From Thioclava electrotropha (lineage in GTDB: Bacteria > Pseudomonadota > Alphaproteobacteria > Rhodobacterales > Rhodobacteraceae): a DNA stretch of 64,000 nucleotides. The stretch is taken from NCBI RefSeq assembly GCF_002085925.2, contig NZ_CP053562.1, positions 4,203,813-4,267,812 of the forward strand. The letters are read 5' to 3'. Below, in pieces: positions 1-8,576 of the stretch (positions are counted from its first letter, which is position 1; every line of letters starts with the position of its first letter). The position numbers and the translations under genes were made by a program. The notes beneath the pieces were generated by a model. The model worked only from the letters and a program-made list of their open reading frames with translations. It was not told the origin of the DNA and did not search any database.

Positions 1-382
1 CGGCGCCCGGCAGCATCTGCTCGATCCGCACCTCGATCTTGCGCGTGGGCGGATCGGCGAGCGGCCACGGCTCGGAGATCACGGTGGCACCCGAGAGGGA
101 CGAGATTTGCCGCGCGAGCGCCAGCGTCACCGACCGCGCCGGATCATCCGCCCAGAGATTGTCGGGGTTCGACCGCAGCGCCCCGTCCGCAGTCTGGAAC
201 GCGATCTCCTGCCCGCCCGCATAGTCAGGCAGCGACACTTCCCGCAGCTCGGCCCGGCCCAGCCGGTTCGGCAGCGCCTTCTCGGCGGTGGGTGGGTCGA
301 TTGGATAGCGCGCGATCTTCTCGGGATCGGAACACGCCGCGAGGCCCAGGAGGCACAGCGGGATCAGGCTTAGAGCTTTCAT
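1..382 (-). CDS. pqiC: PqiC-type lipoprotein (ABC-transport auxiliary), 3' end cut by window edge
   Basis: The reading frame begins MKALSLIPLCLLGLAAC, a lipoprotein signal with lipobox LAAC, so the product should be lipidated and anchored in the envelope. The next residues fit the PqiC/YmbA (DUF330) family, which partners PqiA and PqiB in lipid movement between membranes. About 127 codons are present and the gene runs off the left edge. Two ATGs lie at 388 and 382. The AGGAG motif abuts the first, so I chose 382, which leaves 6 bases of spacing. It follows the pqiB stop by 12 bases, giving the order pqiA-pqiB-pqiC. Confidence 0.8.
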   Translation of the reverse strand, partial: MKALSLIPLCLLGLAACSDPEKIARYPIDPPTAEKALPNRLGRAELREVSLPDYAGGQEIAFQTADGALRSNPDNLWADDPARSVTLALARQISSLSGATVISEPWPLADPPTRKIEVRIEQMLPGA

Positions 383-394
383 CGTCATCTCCTG

Positions 395-2419
395 TCAGCG
401 GCCCAGAATGAAGGACTGCGGATTGCGTTCGATCATACGCGCGAGCGAGCCGATATTCGAGATCGCCCGACGCAACTCGCGCAAGGTGCTAAGGGTTTCG
501 TTCGAGAAGTTGGAGCCACGGCCATAGGTCGCGACCAGTGCCCCCGCCTGATCGACGAGCGACTGCAGCTTCTGCGTCAGTTCCGGCAGCTGATCCGAGG
601 CTTTCGACACCGAATCCGCCGCGTTCTGCGCCGCATCGAGCGTCTGGTTCAGCTTGTCGGCAGCATTCGCCTCCTTCAGCTGGGTCAGGATCGCCGCGGT
701 CTGCTCGAGCGTGTCGTTGAGCGATTGCGGCAGGTCCTGCGTGCCGGGCTTGTTCAGAAGCTGGTCGATACTGGCGAGGATCGTGTCGAGTTTATCGCCC
801 ACATCCTTGAGCGGCATATCGGCGATGGCCGTCGCGGCGCGATCTGCGGAAGAGAGCGTCTCGTCGAGGCCCGAGATTTCCTCGAGCACGGAGGACGCCG
901 CTTCCGTCACCCGGTCGAGCGCAGCCACGGTCTTATCCGCGGCATCCTTCTTGTTCAGCTCGGTCGTGAAGGTCTTGAGCTGCTCCAGCAGGCCGGACAA
1001 CTCGCCCGGAACTTTTCGGGTTTCCTCGCTCTCGGCCACGGCCGAAATCGAATCCAATGTGCGGATCGCGGAGCTCATCACCTCCTCGATCGGCAGCCCT
1101 TCGATCCGCTTGAAGACGCCCTGCGCCGATTTCGAGAGATCGTTCTCGGCCGCAGGTGCGGTCGGCAGAGTAGGATAGGGTTTGGCGTCGAGATTCATCT
1201 CGGCGTCTGGCAGATCGGGCACATCGGTGAGTTCGATCACCGTCGTCCCGCCCAGAAGCCCGATATTCGCGATCCGCGCTCGCAGCCCACTTTGAATCTC
1301 GCCCTGCAGGAACTGCGTCACGGCCTCTTCCCCGGCGTCGCGGGACAGGCCGAGCCGGTCCGGCGACAGCGCGATCGTCAGCTGTTGCTGCGCATAGCTC
1401 TGGCCGGTGCTGTCCTTGCGGATCTTGATCGCAAGCCCGGTAACTTCACCTGCCTCGACGCCGCGGAACTGCACTTTCGAGCCGACTTCGAGCCCTTGCA
1501 CGGGGTCGTCGAAGAGCAGCGTGTATTTCGGCGGGTCGACCACGTCCGACTGGAAGACCGAGTTTTCCGCCGTGTCCTTGCCGTCGTAGAGACGGAAGGC
1601 GTGTTCATTCTCGACGATCCCGCCGCCGCTGGTGAACGTGTCGAATTCCACCCCGCCCTGCACAAGCGTCGCGAGCGAGCGCACGTCGAGGCTGAGACCG
1701 GAGGTGTCGAATTTCACGGAGAAGCCCGACGTGTCCCAGAACCGGGTCTGGGTCGTCAGCTGTTTATTATACGGGGCTTCGATGAACGCATCCACGATCA
1801 CGCCGGACCCGTCATCGTCGAGCCGCAGGTTCTGCAGATGGCCCACCGTCAGCCCATGATAGAGCACCGGCGCCCCATCGACGATCCCGCCCGCATCCTT
1901 CGCGCGCAACTCAATGATGGTACCCTTGGTCGGATCGGGGGAGATCGGCGGCTTGTCGAGACCCTGAAACATGCTCTGCTGGCCGTTGGGCTTATTGTTC
2001 CAGAAGCCCTCGATATAGGTGCCCGACAGCACCGTCCCGAGGTTCTGAATACCACGCGCCGACACTTCGGGGCGGACCAGCCAGAATTTCGCATCCTGAT
2101 CGACGAACGGCGCAACTTCGTTGTCGATGCGCACGCCGAGCTGCACCTGCTCCAGATCGGGGGTGAACGAGACGCTCTCCACCTTGCCGACATCGACATC
2201 GCGGAACTTGAGCGGCGTGCCGATCTCGACCCCGGTCGCATCCTTGAAGTTGATATGGATGAGCATCCCGCGATCCGAGACCGTCTTCCATGCGACGCCG
2301 AGCGTGATCAGCAAGGCGATCAACGGCACGATCCAGACGACGGAAAGCCGCGTCCAGATCGGGCGCGGAGCGTTGGAGGTTTCCAGCTCGGCCGGGCCGG
2401 TCTCGGGGGTGTCGTTCAT
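395..2419 (-). CDS. pqiB: PqiB, MCE-domain lipid-transport protein
   Basis: 674 residues. One N-terminal membrane helix (about residues 21-43) is followed by three MCE/MlaD-like repeats, recognisable as FKDATGVEIGTPLKFRDVDV, AKDAGGIVDGAPVLYHGLTV and DDPVQGLEVGSKVQFRGVEA. A long helical C-terminal part (about residue 430 onward) has Leu/Ala heptad character. MCE proteins such as PqiB form periplasm-spanning tubes that carry phospholipid. The protein is longer than E. coli PqiB (about 546 aa), mainly in the C-terminal helical part. Its ATG overlaps the stop of the upstream pqiA half by 4 bases, implying translational coupling. Confidence 0.93.
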   Translation of the reverse strand: MNDTPETGPAELETSNAPRPIWTRLSVVWIVPLIALLITLGVAWKTVSDRGMLIHINFKDATGVEIGTPLKFRDVDVGKVESVSFTPDLEQVQLGVRIDNEVAPFVDQDAKFWLVRPEVSARGIQNLGTVLSGTYIEGFWNNKPNGQQSMFQGLDKPPISPDPTKGTIIELRAKDAGGIVDGAPVLYHGLTVGHLQNLRLDDDGSGVIVDAFIEAPYNKQLTTQTRFWDTSGFSVKFDTSGLSLDVRSLATLVQGGVEFDTFTSGGGIVENEHAFRLYDGKDTAENSVFQSDVVDPPKYTLLFDDPVQGLEVGSKVQFRGVEAGEVTGLAIKIRKDSTGQSYAQQQLTIALSPDRLGLSRDAGEEAVTQFLQGEIQSGLRARIANIGLLGGTTVIELTDVPDLPDAEMNLDAKPYPTLPTAPAAENDLSKSAQGVFKRIEGLPIEEVMSSAIRTLDSISAVAESEETRKVPGELSGLLEQLKTFTTELNKKDAADKTVAALDRVTEAASSVLEEISGLDETLSSADRAATAIADMPLKDVGDKLDTILASIDQLLNKPGTQDLPQSLNDTLEQTAAILTQLKEANAADKLNQTLDAAQNAADSVSKASDQLPELTQKLQSLVDQAGALVATYGRGSNFSNETLSTLRELRRAISNIGSLARMIERNPQSFILGR

Positions 2420-3030
2420 GAACTCACTCTGTCAGGGCCGCGCCAGATCAGGCGCGGGTCGAAGCTTTGGGCGGATAGCATGGTGAATGCAACCGAGAGG
2501 GCAAAAGACGCGGCGGCAGGGCCGGGATGAATCGAGGCCACGAAACCAAGCTGCACCAGTGCGGAGAGGATCGCCACGACGAAGACGTCGATCATCGACC
2601 AGCGGCCGATGAATTCCACCACCTCGTAGAGATGCAGATGCGGAGGGCCGCCTTTGCGGCGCTCGTTTCCGACCGCGAGGGCTAGATAGGCAATGGCGAT
2701 GAATTTCCCGATCGGGATCATCACCGAGGCGCCGAAGATGATCAGCGCCACGCCGTAATTGTGATGCCGCCACAGCTCCATCGCGCCGCCGACGATGGTG
2801 TTTTTCTGCTCATTGCCCAGCGTCGCCGTGACCAGCATTGGGTAGAGATTGGCGGGAATGTAGAAGATCAGCCCCGCGATCCACCACGCCCAGACGCGCT
2901 GCAGCCCGCTCTTGTCGACCTTGTGCAGCGTCGCGCCGCAGCGTTCGCAATGCGCATTATCCGGGGTCCAGACCCGGCCGCAGCGGGTGCAGCCGATCAA
3001 GCCGGCATCGGTGGCGGTCAGCACATTCAT
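2416..3030 (-). CDS. pqiA: PqiA family membrane protein, second (C-terminal-type) half
   Basis: 204 residues from an ATG that overlaps the preceding pqiA-half stop (ATGA at 3027-3030). It opens with a zinc-ribbon-like CTRC...CERC pair (about residues 14-34), followed by about four hydrophobic helices. E. coli PqiA is one protein of about 417 aa with two such zinc-ribbon-plus-membrane modules. Here each module is its own gene. PqiA is the inner-membrane partner of the PqiB MCE tunnel. The stop overlaps the pqiB start by 4 bases, so the three genes form one tight operon. Confidence 0.88.
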   Translation of the reverse strand: MNVLTATDAGLIGCTRCGRVWTPDNAHCERCGATLHKVDKSGLQRVWAWWIAGLIFYIPANLYPMLVTATLGNEQKNTIVGGAMELWRHHNYGVALIIFGASVMIPIGKFIAIAYLALAVGNERRKGGPPHLHLYEVVEFIGRWSMIDVFVVAILSALVQLGFVASIHPGPAAASFALSVAFTMLSAQSFDPRLIWRGPDRVSS

Positions 3031-3662
3031 TTTCGTTCGATCGCGTCCCATATCGTCCATTTGCTGACAAAGGAGTTCTTGAGCGCGATCACGATGATGA
3101 GAACGCAGAAAGCCCAGAAGGCGGGGCCGAGCGACACCTTGGCGAGACCGCCGAGTTTCACCAGCGCCACCGCCGTGCCGATGATGAAGATCTCCGCCAT
3201 CGCCCAAGGCTGGCTTTCCTCGGCGAGGCGAAACATCGTCGCGGCATGTTTCCAGGCGGGTTTGCCATTGGCGAGCGGCCAGAGCGTGTAGATCAGCGCA
3301 GCGAAGCGGAAGATCGGCAGCGCCACGATCATCGACAGCACGAAGAAGGCCAGAGGCGCGATCCATCCGTCGGAAAATGCCATCGCAACGCCGAAGATAG
3401 AGCTCTCATGGCTCAGCCCGCGGGTCGAAATCTCGAGGAAGGGAAAGAAGATCGCCCCGATCATCAGGATCATCCCGGTGAAGGAGAAGGCGACGACATG
3501 TAGAAACGATCTCTCGCGGGGCGAAATCAGCACTGTTCCACAGCGAACACAGGTCGCCCGCTTGCCATCGGGCAGATGCGTCGCGCGATAGAGCGCGTCG
3601 CATTGCGGACAGGCAATCAGGTCGGCCGGGTCAACTGTCATTGTGTTCGGATGCCCATTCAT
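3027..3662 (-). CDS. pqiA: PqiA family membrane protein, first (N-terminal-type) half
   Basis: 211 residues. The N-terminus holds CPQC...CVRC (about residues 18-42), then about four membrane helices, the fold of one PqiA module. It is first in the pqi operon and is coupled by ATGA overlap to the second module. The start is uncertain: an in-frame ATG at 3641 (MTVDPADLIACP) is equally plausible, since neither ATG has a strong Shine-Dalgarno. The upstream 120 bases separate it from the divergent motB and must contain both promoters, but I see no clear promoter. Confidence 0.86.
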   Translation of the reverse strand: MNGHPNTMTVDPADLIACPQCDALYRATHLPDGKRATCVRCGTVLISPRERSFLHVVAFSFTGMILMIGAIFFPFLEISTRGLSHESSIFGVAMAFSDGWIAPLAFFVLSMIVALPIFRFAALIYTLWPLANGKPAWKHAATMFRLAEESQPWAMAEIFIIGTAVALVKLGGLAKVSLGPAFWAFCVLIIVIALKNSFVSKWTIWDAIERK

Positions 3663-3785
3663 CTGCCAAATCTAGCGATTGGCCGCGCCACGACAAGGGA
3701 AGAGGCCGATGGCTCGCATTTTATCCGTCAATCGCCTGTTAACACGCACCTACTATACCGGACGCGGGTGAAAAGAGGTGGTGGA

Positions 3786-4634
3786 ATGAGCAACCGCGAA
3801 AACGCGGCGCCAATCATCATCAAGCGTAAGAAGGTTGTCGCAGGCGACGGGCACCACGGTGGGGCGTGGAAAGTGGCCTATGCCGATTTCGTCACTGCGA
3901 TGATGGCCTTCTTCATGCTGATGTGGTTGCTGAACGCGACAACCGAGAAACAACGCAAGGGCATCGCGGATTACTTCAATCCGACGATCCCGATCAATCG
4001 CATCTCCGGTGGCGGAGAAGGCGCTTTCGGCGGGGATTCCGTCTTCTCAGAGGACCAGATTGCACAGAGCGGCACCGGTGCCGTCTCGCAACGCCCGACC
4101 GAAGAGCGTCAGGCCCGCGGCGAAAACTCCGCGGACGACACACAGGACAGCGACACGGCCAGCTTGAAAGAGATGGCGCGCGCGATCGAGCAAGCTCTGA
4201 TGGGCGTGGGTGGCGAGTCGATGATCAGCGAGCAGCTCGCACGCCACATCGTGACCCGCGTGACCGACGAGGGTCTGATCATCGAGATTTCCGACCTGCC
4301 CGACGCGCCGCTTTTCGTCGGCGACACCGCCAAGCCGCAGCCGGTTCTCCCCGATCTGGCGAAAATCCTGACGCGGGTCTTCTCGCTCGTCTCAAACAAC
4401 ATCGCGATCAACGGCTACACGAGATCCTACCCGAAAATGCTGGCCCATGACCCGGTCTGGGAGCTTTCCGCCGCACGCGCGCAAGCGATGCGGACATTGC
4501 TGGACGAGGCCGGCTTCCCCCCCGATCGGATGCAGCGCGTCAGCGGCTTCGCCGATCGCAAGCCCAAGGTCGAGCGTGCGATGGACCTGCGCAACAACCG
4601 TCTCGAAGTGATCGTGCTACGCAATGGCCGGTGA
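3786..4634 (+). CDS. motB: MotB, flagellar motor stator protein
   Basis: 282 residues. A basic N-terminus is followed by one membrane helix, YADFVTAMMAFFMLMWLL, in which Asp34 matches the conserved proton-carrying aspartate of MotB. The C-terminal half is an OmpA/MotB peptidoglycan-binding domain (INGYTRSYPK, then SAARAQAMRTLLDEAG and the RNNRLEVIV end). It anchors the stator to the wall around the rotor. The start ATG has AGAGG 7 bases upstream; longer in-frame starts lack this. No motA lies next to it. It opens a rightward run of flagellar structural genes. Confidence 0.93.
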   Translation: MSNRENAAPIIIKRKKVVAGDGHHGGAWKVAYADFVTAMMAFFMLMWLLNATTEKQRKGIADYFNPTIPINRISGGGEGAFGGDSVFSEDQIAQSGTGAVSQRPTEERQARGENSADDTQDSDTASLKEMARAIEQALMGVGGESMISEQLARHIVTRVTDEGLIIEISDLPDAPLFVGDTAKPQPVLPDLAKILTRVFSLVSNNIAINGYTRSYPKMLAHDPVWELSAARAQAMRTLLDEAGFPPDRMQRVSGFADRKPKVERAMDLRNNRLEVIVLRNGR

Positions 4635-4753
4635 GGCGCGTCTTAGCGAAATGGTAACCACGGGTCGAAAAAGGCAGACCTGTTAGGGCGATCTTAAACA
4701 CCCGGGCGCAAAGGTAGGAAGAACTTCGGACGCAGCAGCAGAAAGGCGCATCC

Positions 4754-6088
4754 ATGTCCATTTCTTCCTCGCTCAACGCGGGCGTGGCCGGCTTGGCCGC
4801 GAATGCCACACGTCTTGCCACGATCTCGGACAATATCGCGAATTCGAGTACATACGGCTACAAGCGCGCCGTCACCGAATTCGAAAGCATGGTGATCAAT
4901 CAGGCGGCGAAGACTGGCTCCTATTCGGCTGGCGGCGTCCGTGCCTCCACGAGTCGCCTCATCGAAGAGAGAGGCTCGCTGGTCTCTACCTCGAACGCGC
5001 TCGACATCGCGGTTTCCGGACGCGGTATGCTGCCCGTCATGACGGCCGTGGCGCTCGATAACTCGACGGGGGACGAACCTTTGAAGATGACCACGACCGG
5101 CGCGTTTCGCACCGATGTCGACGGGACACTGATGACGGAATCCGGGCTTGTTCTGCTCGGTTGGCCCGCCAGTGCCGATGGCACCATCCCGACCTTCGCG
5201 CGCGACACCATGTCCGGGATGGAGCCGGTGGTGATCAACGCCAACCAAACGGCAGGCGACCCCACAACGACGCTTAATCTCGGGGTCAACCTGCCCGCAA
5301 CAGATACCGAAGCCGGATCTGCCGGTGACACGCTACCACTTTCTGTCGAGTATTTCGGAAATCTCGGAACATCCGAAACCCTGGACATCACGTTCCACCC
5401 CACGGTCCCGGCCACCGGCGCATCGAACGAATGGGCTATGGTCATTCGCGACAGCGCCACGGTGGATGACCCGGGCACCCCTGCGACCGATGAAAGCGTC
5501 ATCGGTCGCTATGTCCTGACCTTCGACGACAGCCGTAGCAGCGGCGGCACACTCGCCTCGGTCAATGTTATCGCAGGTGGTACCTACGATGCCTCGACCG
5601 GGACGCTCGATCTCTCCGTAGCTGGCGGTCCGCTGAGCGTCACCATCGGCAAGATCGGCGACACCAACGGTTTGACGCAGCTCTCCGACAGCTTCTCGCC
5701 GACATCGATCACGAAGGACGGCTCGCCCGTCGGCAATCTGACGGCTGTCGAAATCGATGAGGATGGCTACATCAAAGCCACCTACGACACCGGGTTCATT
5801 CGCACGGTCTATCAAATCCCCCTCGTCGATGTACCCAATCAGAACGGTCTGATCGCGCTCGACAATCAGATCTTCGAAGTCTCCTCGAACTCCGGCTCTT
5901 TCTTCTTGTGGAATGCCGGTGACGGTCCGACCGGGTCGATCGAAGGCTACGCTCGCGAAGGTTCGACGGTCGATGTTGCAGAGGAACTGACCAATCTCAT
6001 CCAGACGCAGCGCGCCTACTCGTCCAACGCCAAGGTAATCCAGACGGTCGACGAGATGCTGCAGGAAACCACCAATATCAAACGCTGA
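4754..6088 (+). CDS. flgE: FlgE, flagellar hook protein
   Basis: 444 residues. The N-terminal rod/hook signature is present (LATISDNIANSSTYGYKR), and the C-terminal heptad-rich segment ends in TNLIQTQRAYSSNAKVIQTV, as in FlgE/F/G proteins. The Thr/Ser/Gly-rich middle (about residues 90-370) corresponds to the surface-exposed hook domains. The length is typical for a hook protein and too long for the rod proteins FlgF or FlgG. AAAGG lies about 7 bases before the ATG. The 119 bases between motB and flgE have no recognisable terminator; they may hold a separate flagellar promoter, which I could not identify. Confidence 0.9.
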   Translation: MSISSSLNAGVAGLAANATRLATISDNIANSSTYGYKRAVTEFESMVINQAAKTGSYSAGGVRASTSRLIEERGSLVSTSNALDIAVSGRGMLPVMTAVALDNSTGDEPLKMTTTGAFRTDVDGTLMTESGLVLLGWPASADGTIPTFARDTMSGMEPVVINANQTAGDPTTTLNLGVNLPATDTEAGSAGDTLPLSVEYFGNLGTSETLDITFHPTVPATGASNEWAMVIRDSATVDDPGTPATDESVIGRYVLTFDDSRSSGGTLASVNVIAGGTYDASTGTLDLSVAGGPLSVTIGKIGDTNGLTQLSDSFSPTSITKDGSPVGNLTAVEIDEDGYIKATYDTGFIRTVYQIPLVDVPNQNGLIALDNQIFEVSSNSGSFFLWNAGDGPTGSIEGYAREGSTVDVAEELTNLIQTQRAYSSNAKVIQTVDEMLQETTNIKR

Positions 6089-6118
6089 TCCTGATCGGAT
6101 CGGCGACGGGAGGTCGCA

Positions 6119-7573
6119 ATGGGAATCTCGCAAACGCTATCCAATGCCTTGTCGGGCCTCACCGCGGCCTCTCGCATGGCCGAGGTCGTGGCCTCCAATA
6201 CCGCCAACGCGCTCACCGACGGCTACGCGCGCCGCGAGATTTCACTCGGCGCGCAGGTCGTCGGCCAGCAAGGTGCCGGTGTTCGCGTGCTGAGCGTCGA
6301 CCGCATCGTCAACGAAACCCTCCGCAGCGATCTCCGCCTCTCCGATGCTGCGGCCCAAAACGCATCGCTGCGCGGCGACTTTCTTTCAACCTTCGAAGCT
6401 CGCATCGGCACGCCGGAGGATGCGAACTCCCTATCCTCCAAATTCGCAGAGTTCGAAGCCTCGCTCGTCGAAGCTGGCAGCCGCCCAGAAAGCGAAGCCC
6501 GCCTGTCCACAGTGCTGAGCGCCGCCCGCGAGGTCACCGGGCACCTGAATACGCTCTCCGCAGAGTTGCAGGACAGCCGGATGGACGCAGACCGGAAAAT
6601 CGCGACGCAGGTCGACGCATTGAACAGCGCGCTCTCGCAGGTCGATGAACTCAACGCATCGATCCTGGCCGGAAAGGCCGCAGGCCATGACACCAATGCG
6701 CTCAAGGACCAACGTCAAACGCTGGTCGACCGGATTTCCAGCATCGTCCCAACCCGCCAAGTCCCGCGCGAAAACGATCAAATTGCACTCTTCACCACAG
6801 GCGGTGCCGTCCTTCTCGAAGGCAACCCAGTGGAGATCGGGTTCACGGCGCGCGGAATCATTACGCCGGACATGACCCACGACGGAGGGGTTCTCTCAGG
6901 CCTGACGCTCAACGGAAACGCCGTCTCAAGTGACGATGACGGGTTCTTCGGCGGCGGCACGCTTGGCGCCCTTTTCGCCATCCGTGATACGCTCGCTCCA
7001 AACTTGCAGGTTCAGATCGACGCACTCTCCCGCAACCTGATCGAGAGGGTCAGCGACCCGGCGGTCGACCCAACACTCAGTGGCGGCGCAGCCGGTCTCT
7101 TTACAGATGGCGGGGGCCCGCTCGATCCGCTCAACGAAACAGGCCTCGCCGGTCGGATCGTCATCAACCCGCTCGCGGACCCTGAACAAGGCGGCTCGCT
7201 CTCGCTGCTGCGTGACGGGTTCGGCGCATCTACCCCTGGCCCCGTGAGCAACGCAGAAAATCTTTTCTCACTCGCCTCAGCGTTAACGACCGCGTCCGCA
7301 CCCGCGTCCGGAAATTTCGGCCCGTCGCTTCATTCAAGCGCAGAGCTTTTCGCAAGCTTCTTGTCCCAAGTTACGAGCGATCGCCAAAGCAACGAGGCGA
7401 CTCAAACCTATGCAACGGCCCGTTACGACACATTGAAAGAGCAGGCCCTCGCTGAGGGCGTCGACACTGATCATGAAATGCAAAAACTTCTGCAAATTGA
7501 AGAACTCTACAGCGCCAATGCACGCGTCATTCAAACCGTCGATGCACTGATCAAACAGCTTCTGGAGATTTAA
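6119..7573 (+). CDS. flgK: FlgK, hook-associated protein 1
   Basis: 484 residues. The N-terminal LSNALSGLTAASRMAEVVASN segment continues to NALTDGYARR, the rod/hook-type start motif, and the C-terminus (IEELYSANARVIQTVDALIK) is shared among axial flagellar proteins. FlgK forms the junction between hook and filament together with FlgL. GGGAGG lies 5-6 bases before the ATG. The gene ends one base before flgL starts, so the two are probably co-translated. The length is within the family range (about 480-550 aa). Confidence 0.92.
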   Translation: MGISQTLSNALSGLTAASRMAEVVASNTANALTDGYARREISLGAQVVGQQGAGVRVLSVDRIVNETLRSDLRLSDAAAQNASLRGDFLSTFEARIGTPEDANSLSSKFAEFEASLVEAGSRPESEARLSTVLSAAREVTGHLNTLSAELQDSRMDADRKIATQVDALNSALSQVDELNASILAGKAAGHDTNALKDQRQTLVDRISSIVPTRQVPRENDQIALFTTGGAVLLEGNPVEIGFTARGIITPDMTHDGGVLSGLTLNGNAVSSDDDGFFGGGTLGALFAIRDTLAPNLQVQIDALSRNLIERVSDPAVDPTLSGGAAGLFTDGGGPLDPLNETGLAGRIVINPLADPEQGGSLSLLRDGFGASTPGPVSNAENLFSLASALTTASAPASGNFGPSLHSSAELFASFLSQVTSDRQSNEATQTYATARYDTLKEQALAEGVDTDHEMQKLLQIEELYSANARVIQTVDALIKQLLEI

Positions 7574-7574
7574 G

Positions 7575-8576
7575 ATGAACTATCTCTCTGTTGGGGACAT
7601 GGCGCTGAATTTCCAGATGCGACGCCACAATGCAGCGCTGGATACGAAACTGGCGACCCTTACCCAAGAAGTGACGTCTGGTATCAAATCCGATCTCGGC
7701 GCCGCCCTATCCGGCGACTTCGGTGCGCTCTCCGCAATCGATCGGAGCCTGAGATTGTTCGACGCATTCGACCTCGCCACTACCGAGGCGAGCCAACATG
7801 CAGACGCGATGCAACGCAGCCTCGCGCGGATCGGCAACCTCGACGAAGGCATCAGTACGGCCCTCATGTCTGCCGCAACCACCTCCAGCAAGATCATGAT
7901 CGACGCGACCGTCGCGTCGACAGCCGAGAAGTTCGACGCGCTGATCGCAACGCTCAACACGAATTCTGTCGGACGCTACATATTTGCGGGCGATCAAGGA
8001 GACACGACCCCGCTACCCGATGCCGAAACGATTATCACGTCCCTGTCTGCGGAGATTTCAGGGGCGACGAATGCGACGGATGTACTCGCGACCCTCGATA
8101 CGTGGTTCGCCGACCCAAGCGGTTTCAGCGTAACTTCCTATCAAGGTGGCGAAGCCAAGGGAAAATTCCACATCGCAGAGGGCGAAACCGCCGCGATCAA
8201 CGTCACCGCAAATGACCCACGCGTCAAAGATGCGATCAAGGGCTACGCCATAGGCACGCTTTTGGACCGGGGTTTGTTTGACGGAGACCTGGCCGAGCGA
8301 AGTGCGCTTGCGAAGGAAGCGGGTGAGAGAATTCACTCGGGCTCTCTCGCAACTGTCGAACTCACCGCGGAAGTCGGTTCGTTCGAAGGCAAAGTCGCCT
8401 CAGCAGCGACACGGAACGATAGCGAACGCGCCAGCCTTGAAATTGCACGGACGAAACTCATCGGCGCCGACCCGTACGCCTCGGCAACCGCGCTCGAAGC
8501 GGTACGCTCCCAGATCGAGACGCTCTATCTTCTGACACGTCGGCTCTCCAACCTCTCGATGACGGATTACATGTGA
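7575..8576 (+). CDS. flgL: FlgL, hook-filament junction protein (flagellin-like)
   Basis: 333 residues with flagellin-type helical ends. The N-terminus NFQMRRHNAALDTKLATLTQEV and the C-terminal SLEIARTKLIGADPY...ALEAVRSQIETLYLLTRRLS pair as the coiled coil of HAP3. The position directly after flgK (1 base apart) supports FlgL and not the filament flagellin FliC. It is exported by the flagellar type III apparatus and has no signal peptide. Its stop overlaps the flgI start by one base. Confidence 0.88.
   Translation: MNYLSVGDMALNFQMRRHNAALDTKLATLTQEVTSGIKSDLGAALSGDFGALSAIDRSLRLFDAFDLATTEASQHADAMQRSLARIGNLDEGISTALMSAATTSSKIMIDATVASTAEKFDALIATLNTNSVGRYIFAGDQGDTTPLPDAETIITSLSAEISGATNATDVLATLDTWFADPSGFSVTSYQGGEAKGKFHIAEGETAAINVTANDPRVKDAIKGYAIGTLLDRGLFDGDLAERSALAKEAGERIHSGSLATVELTAEVGSFEGKVASAATRNDSERASLEIARTKLIGADPYASATALEAVRSQIETLYLLTRRLSNLSMTDYM

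Noticed and set aside
725..2530. A long open frame of about 600 codons on the plus strand, antisense to pqiB
   Set aside because: GC-rich codon bias leaves few stops on the opposite strand. The translation is Arg/His-rich with no family motif, whereas pqiB has clear MCE domains.
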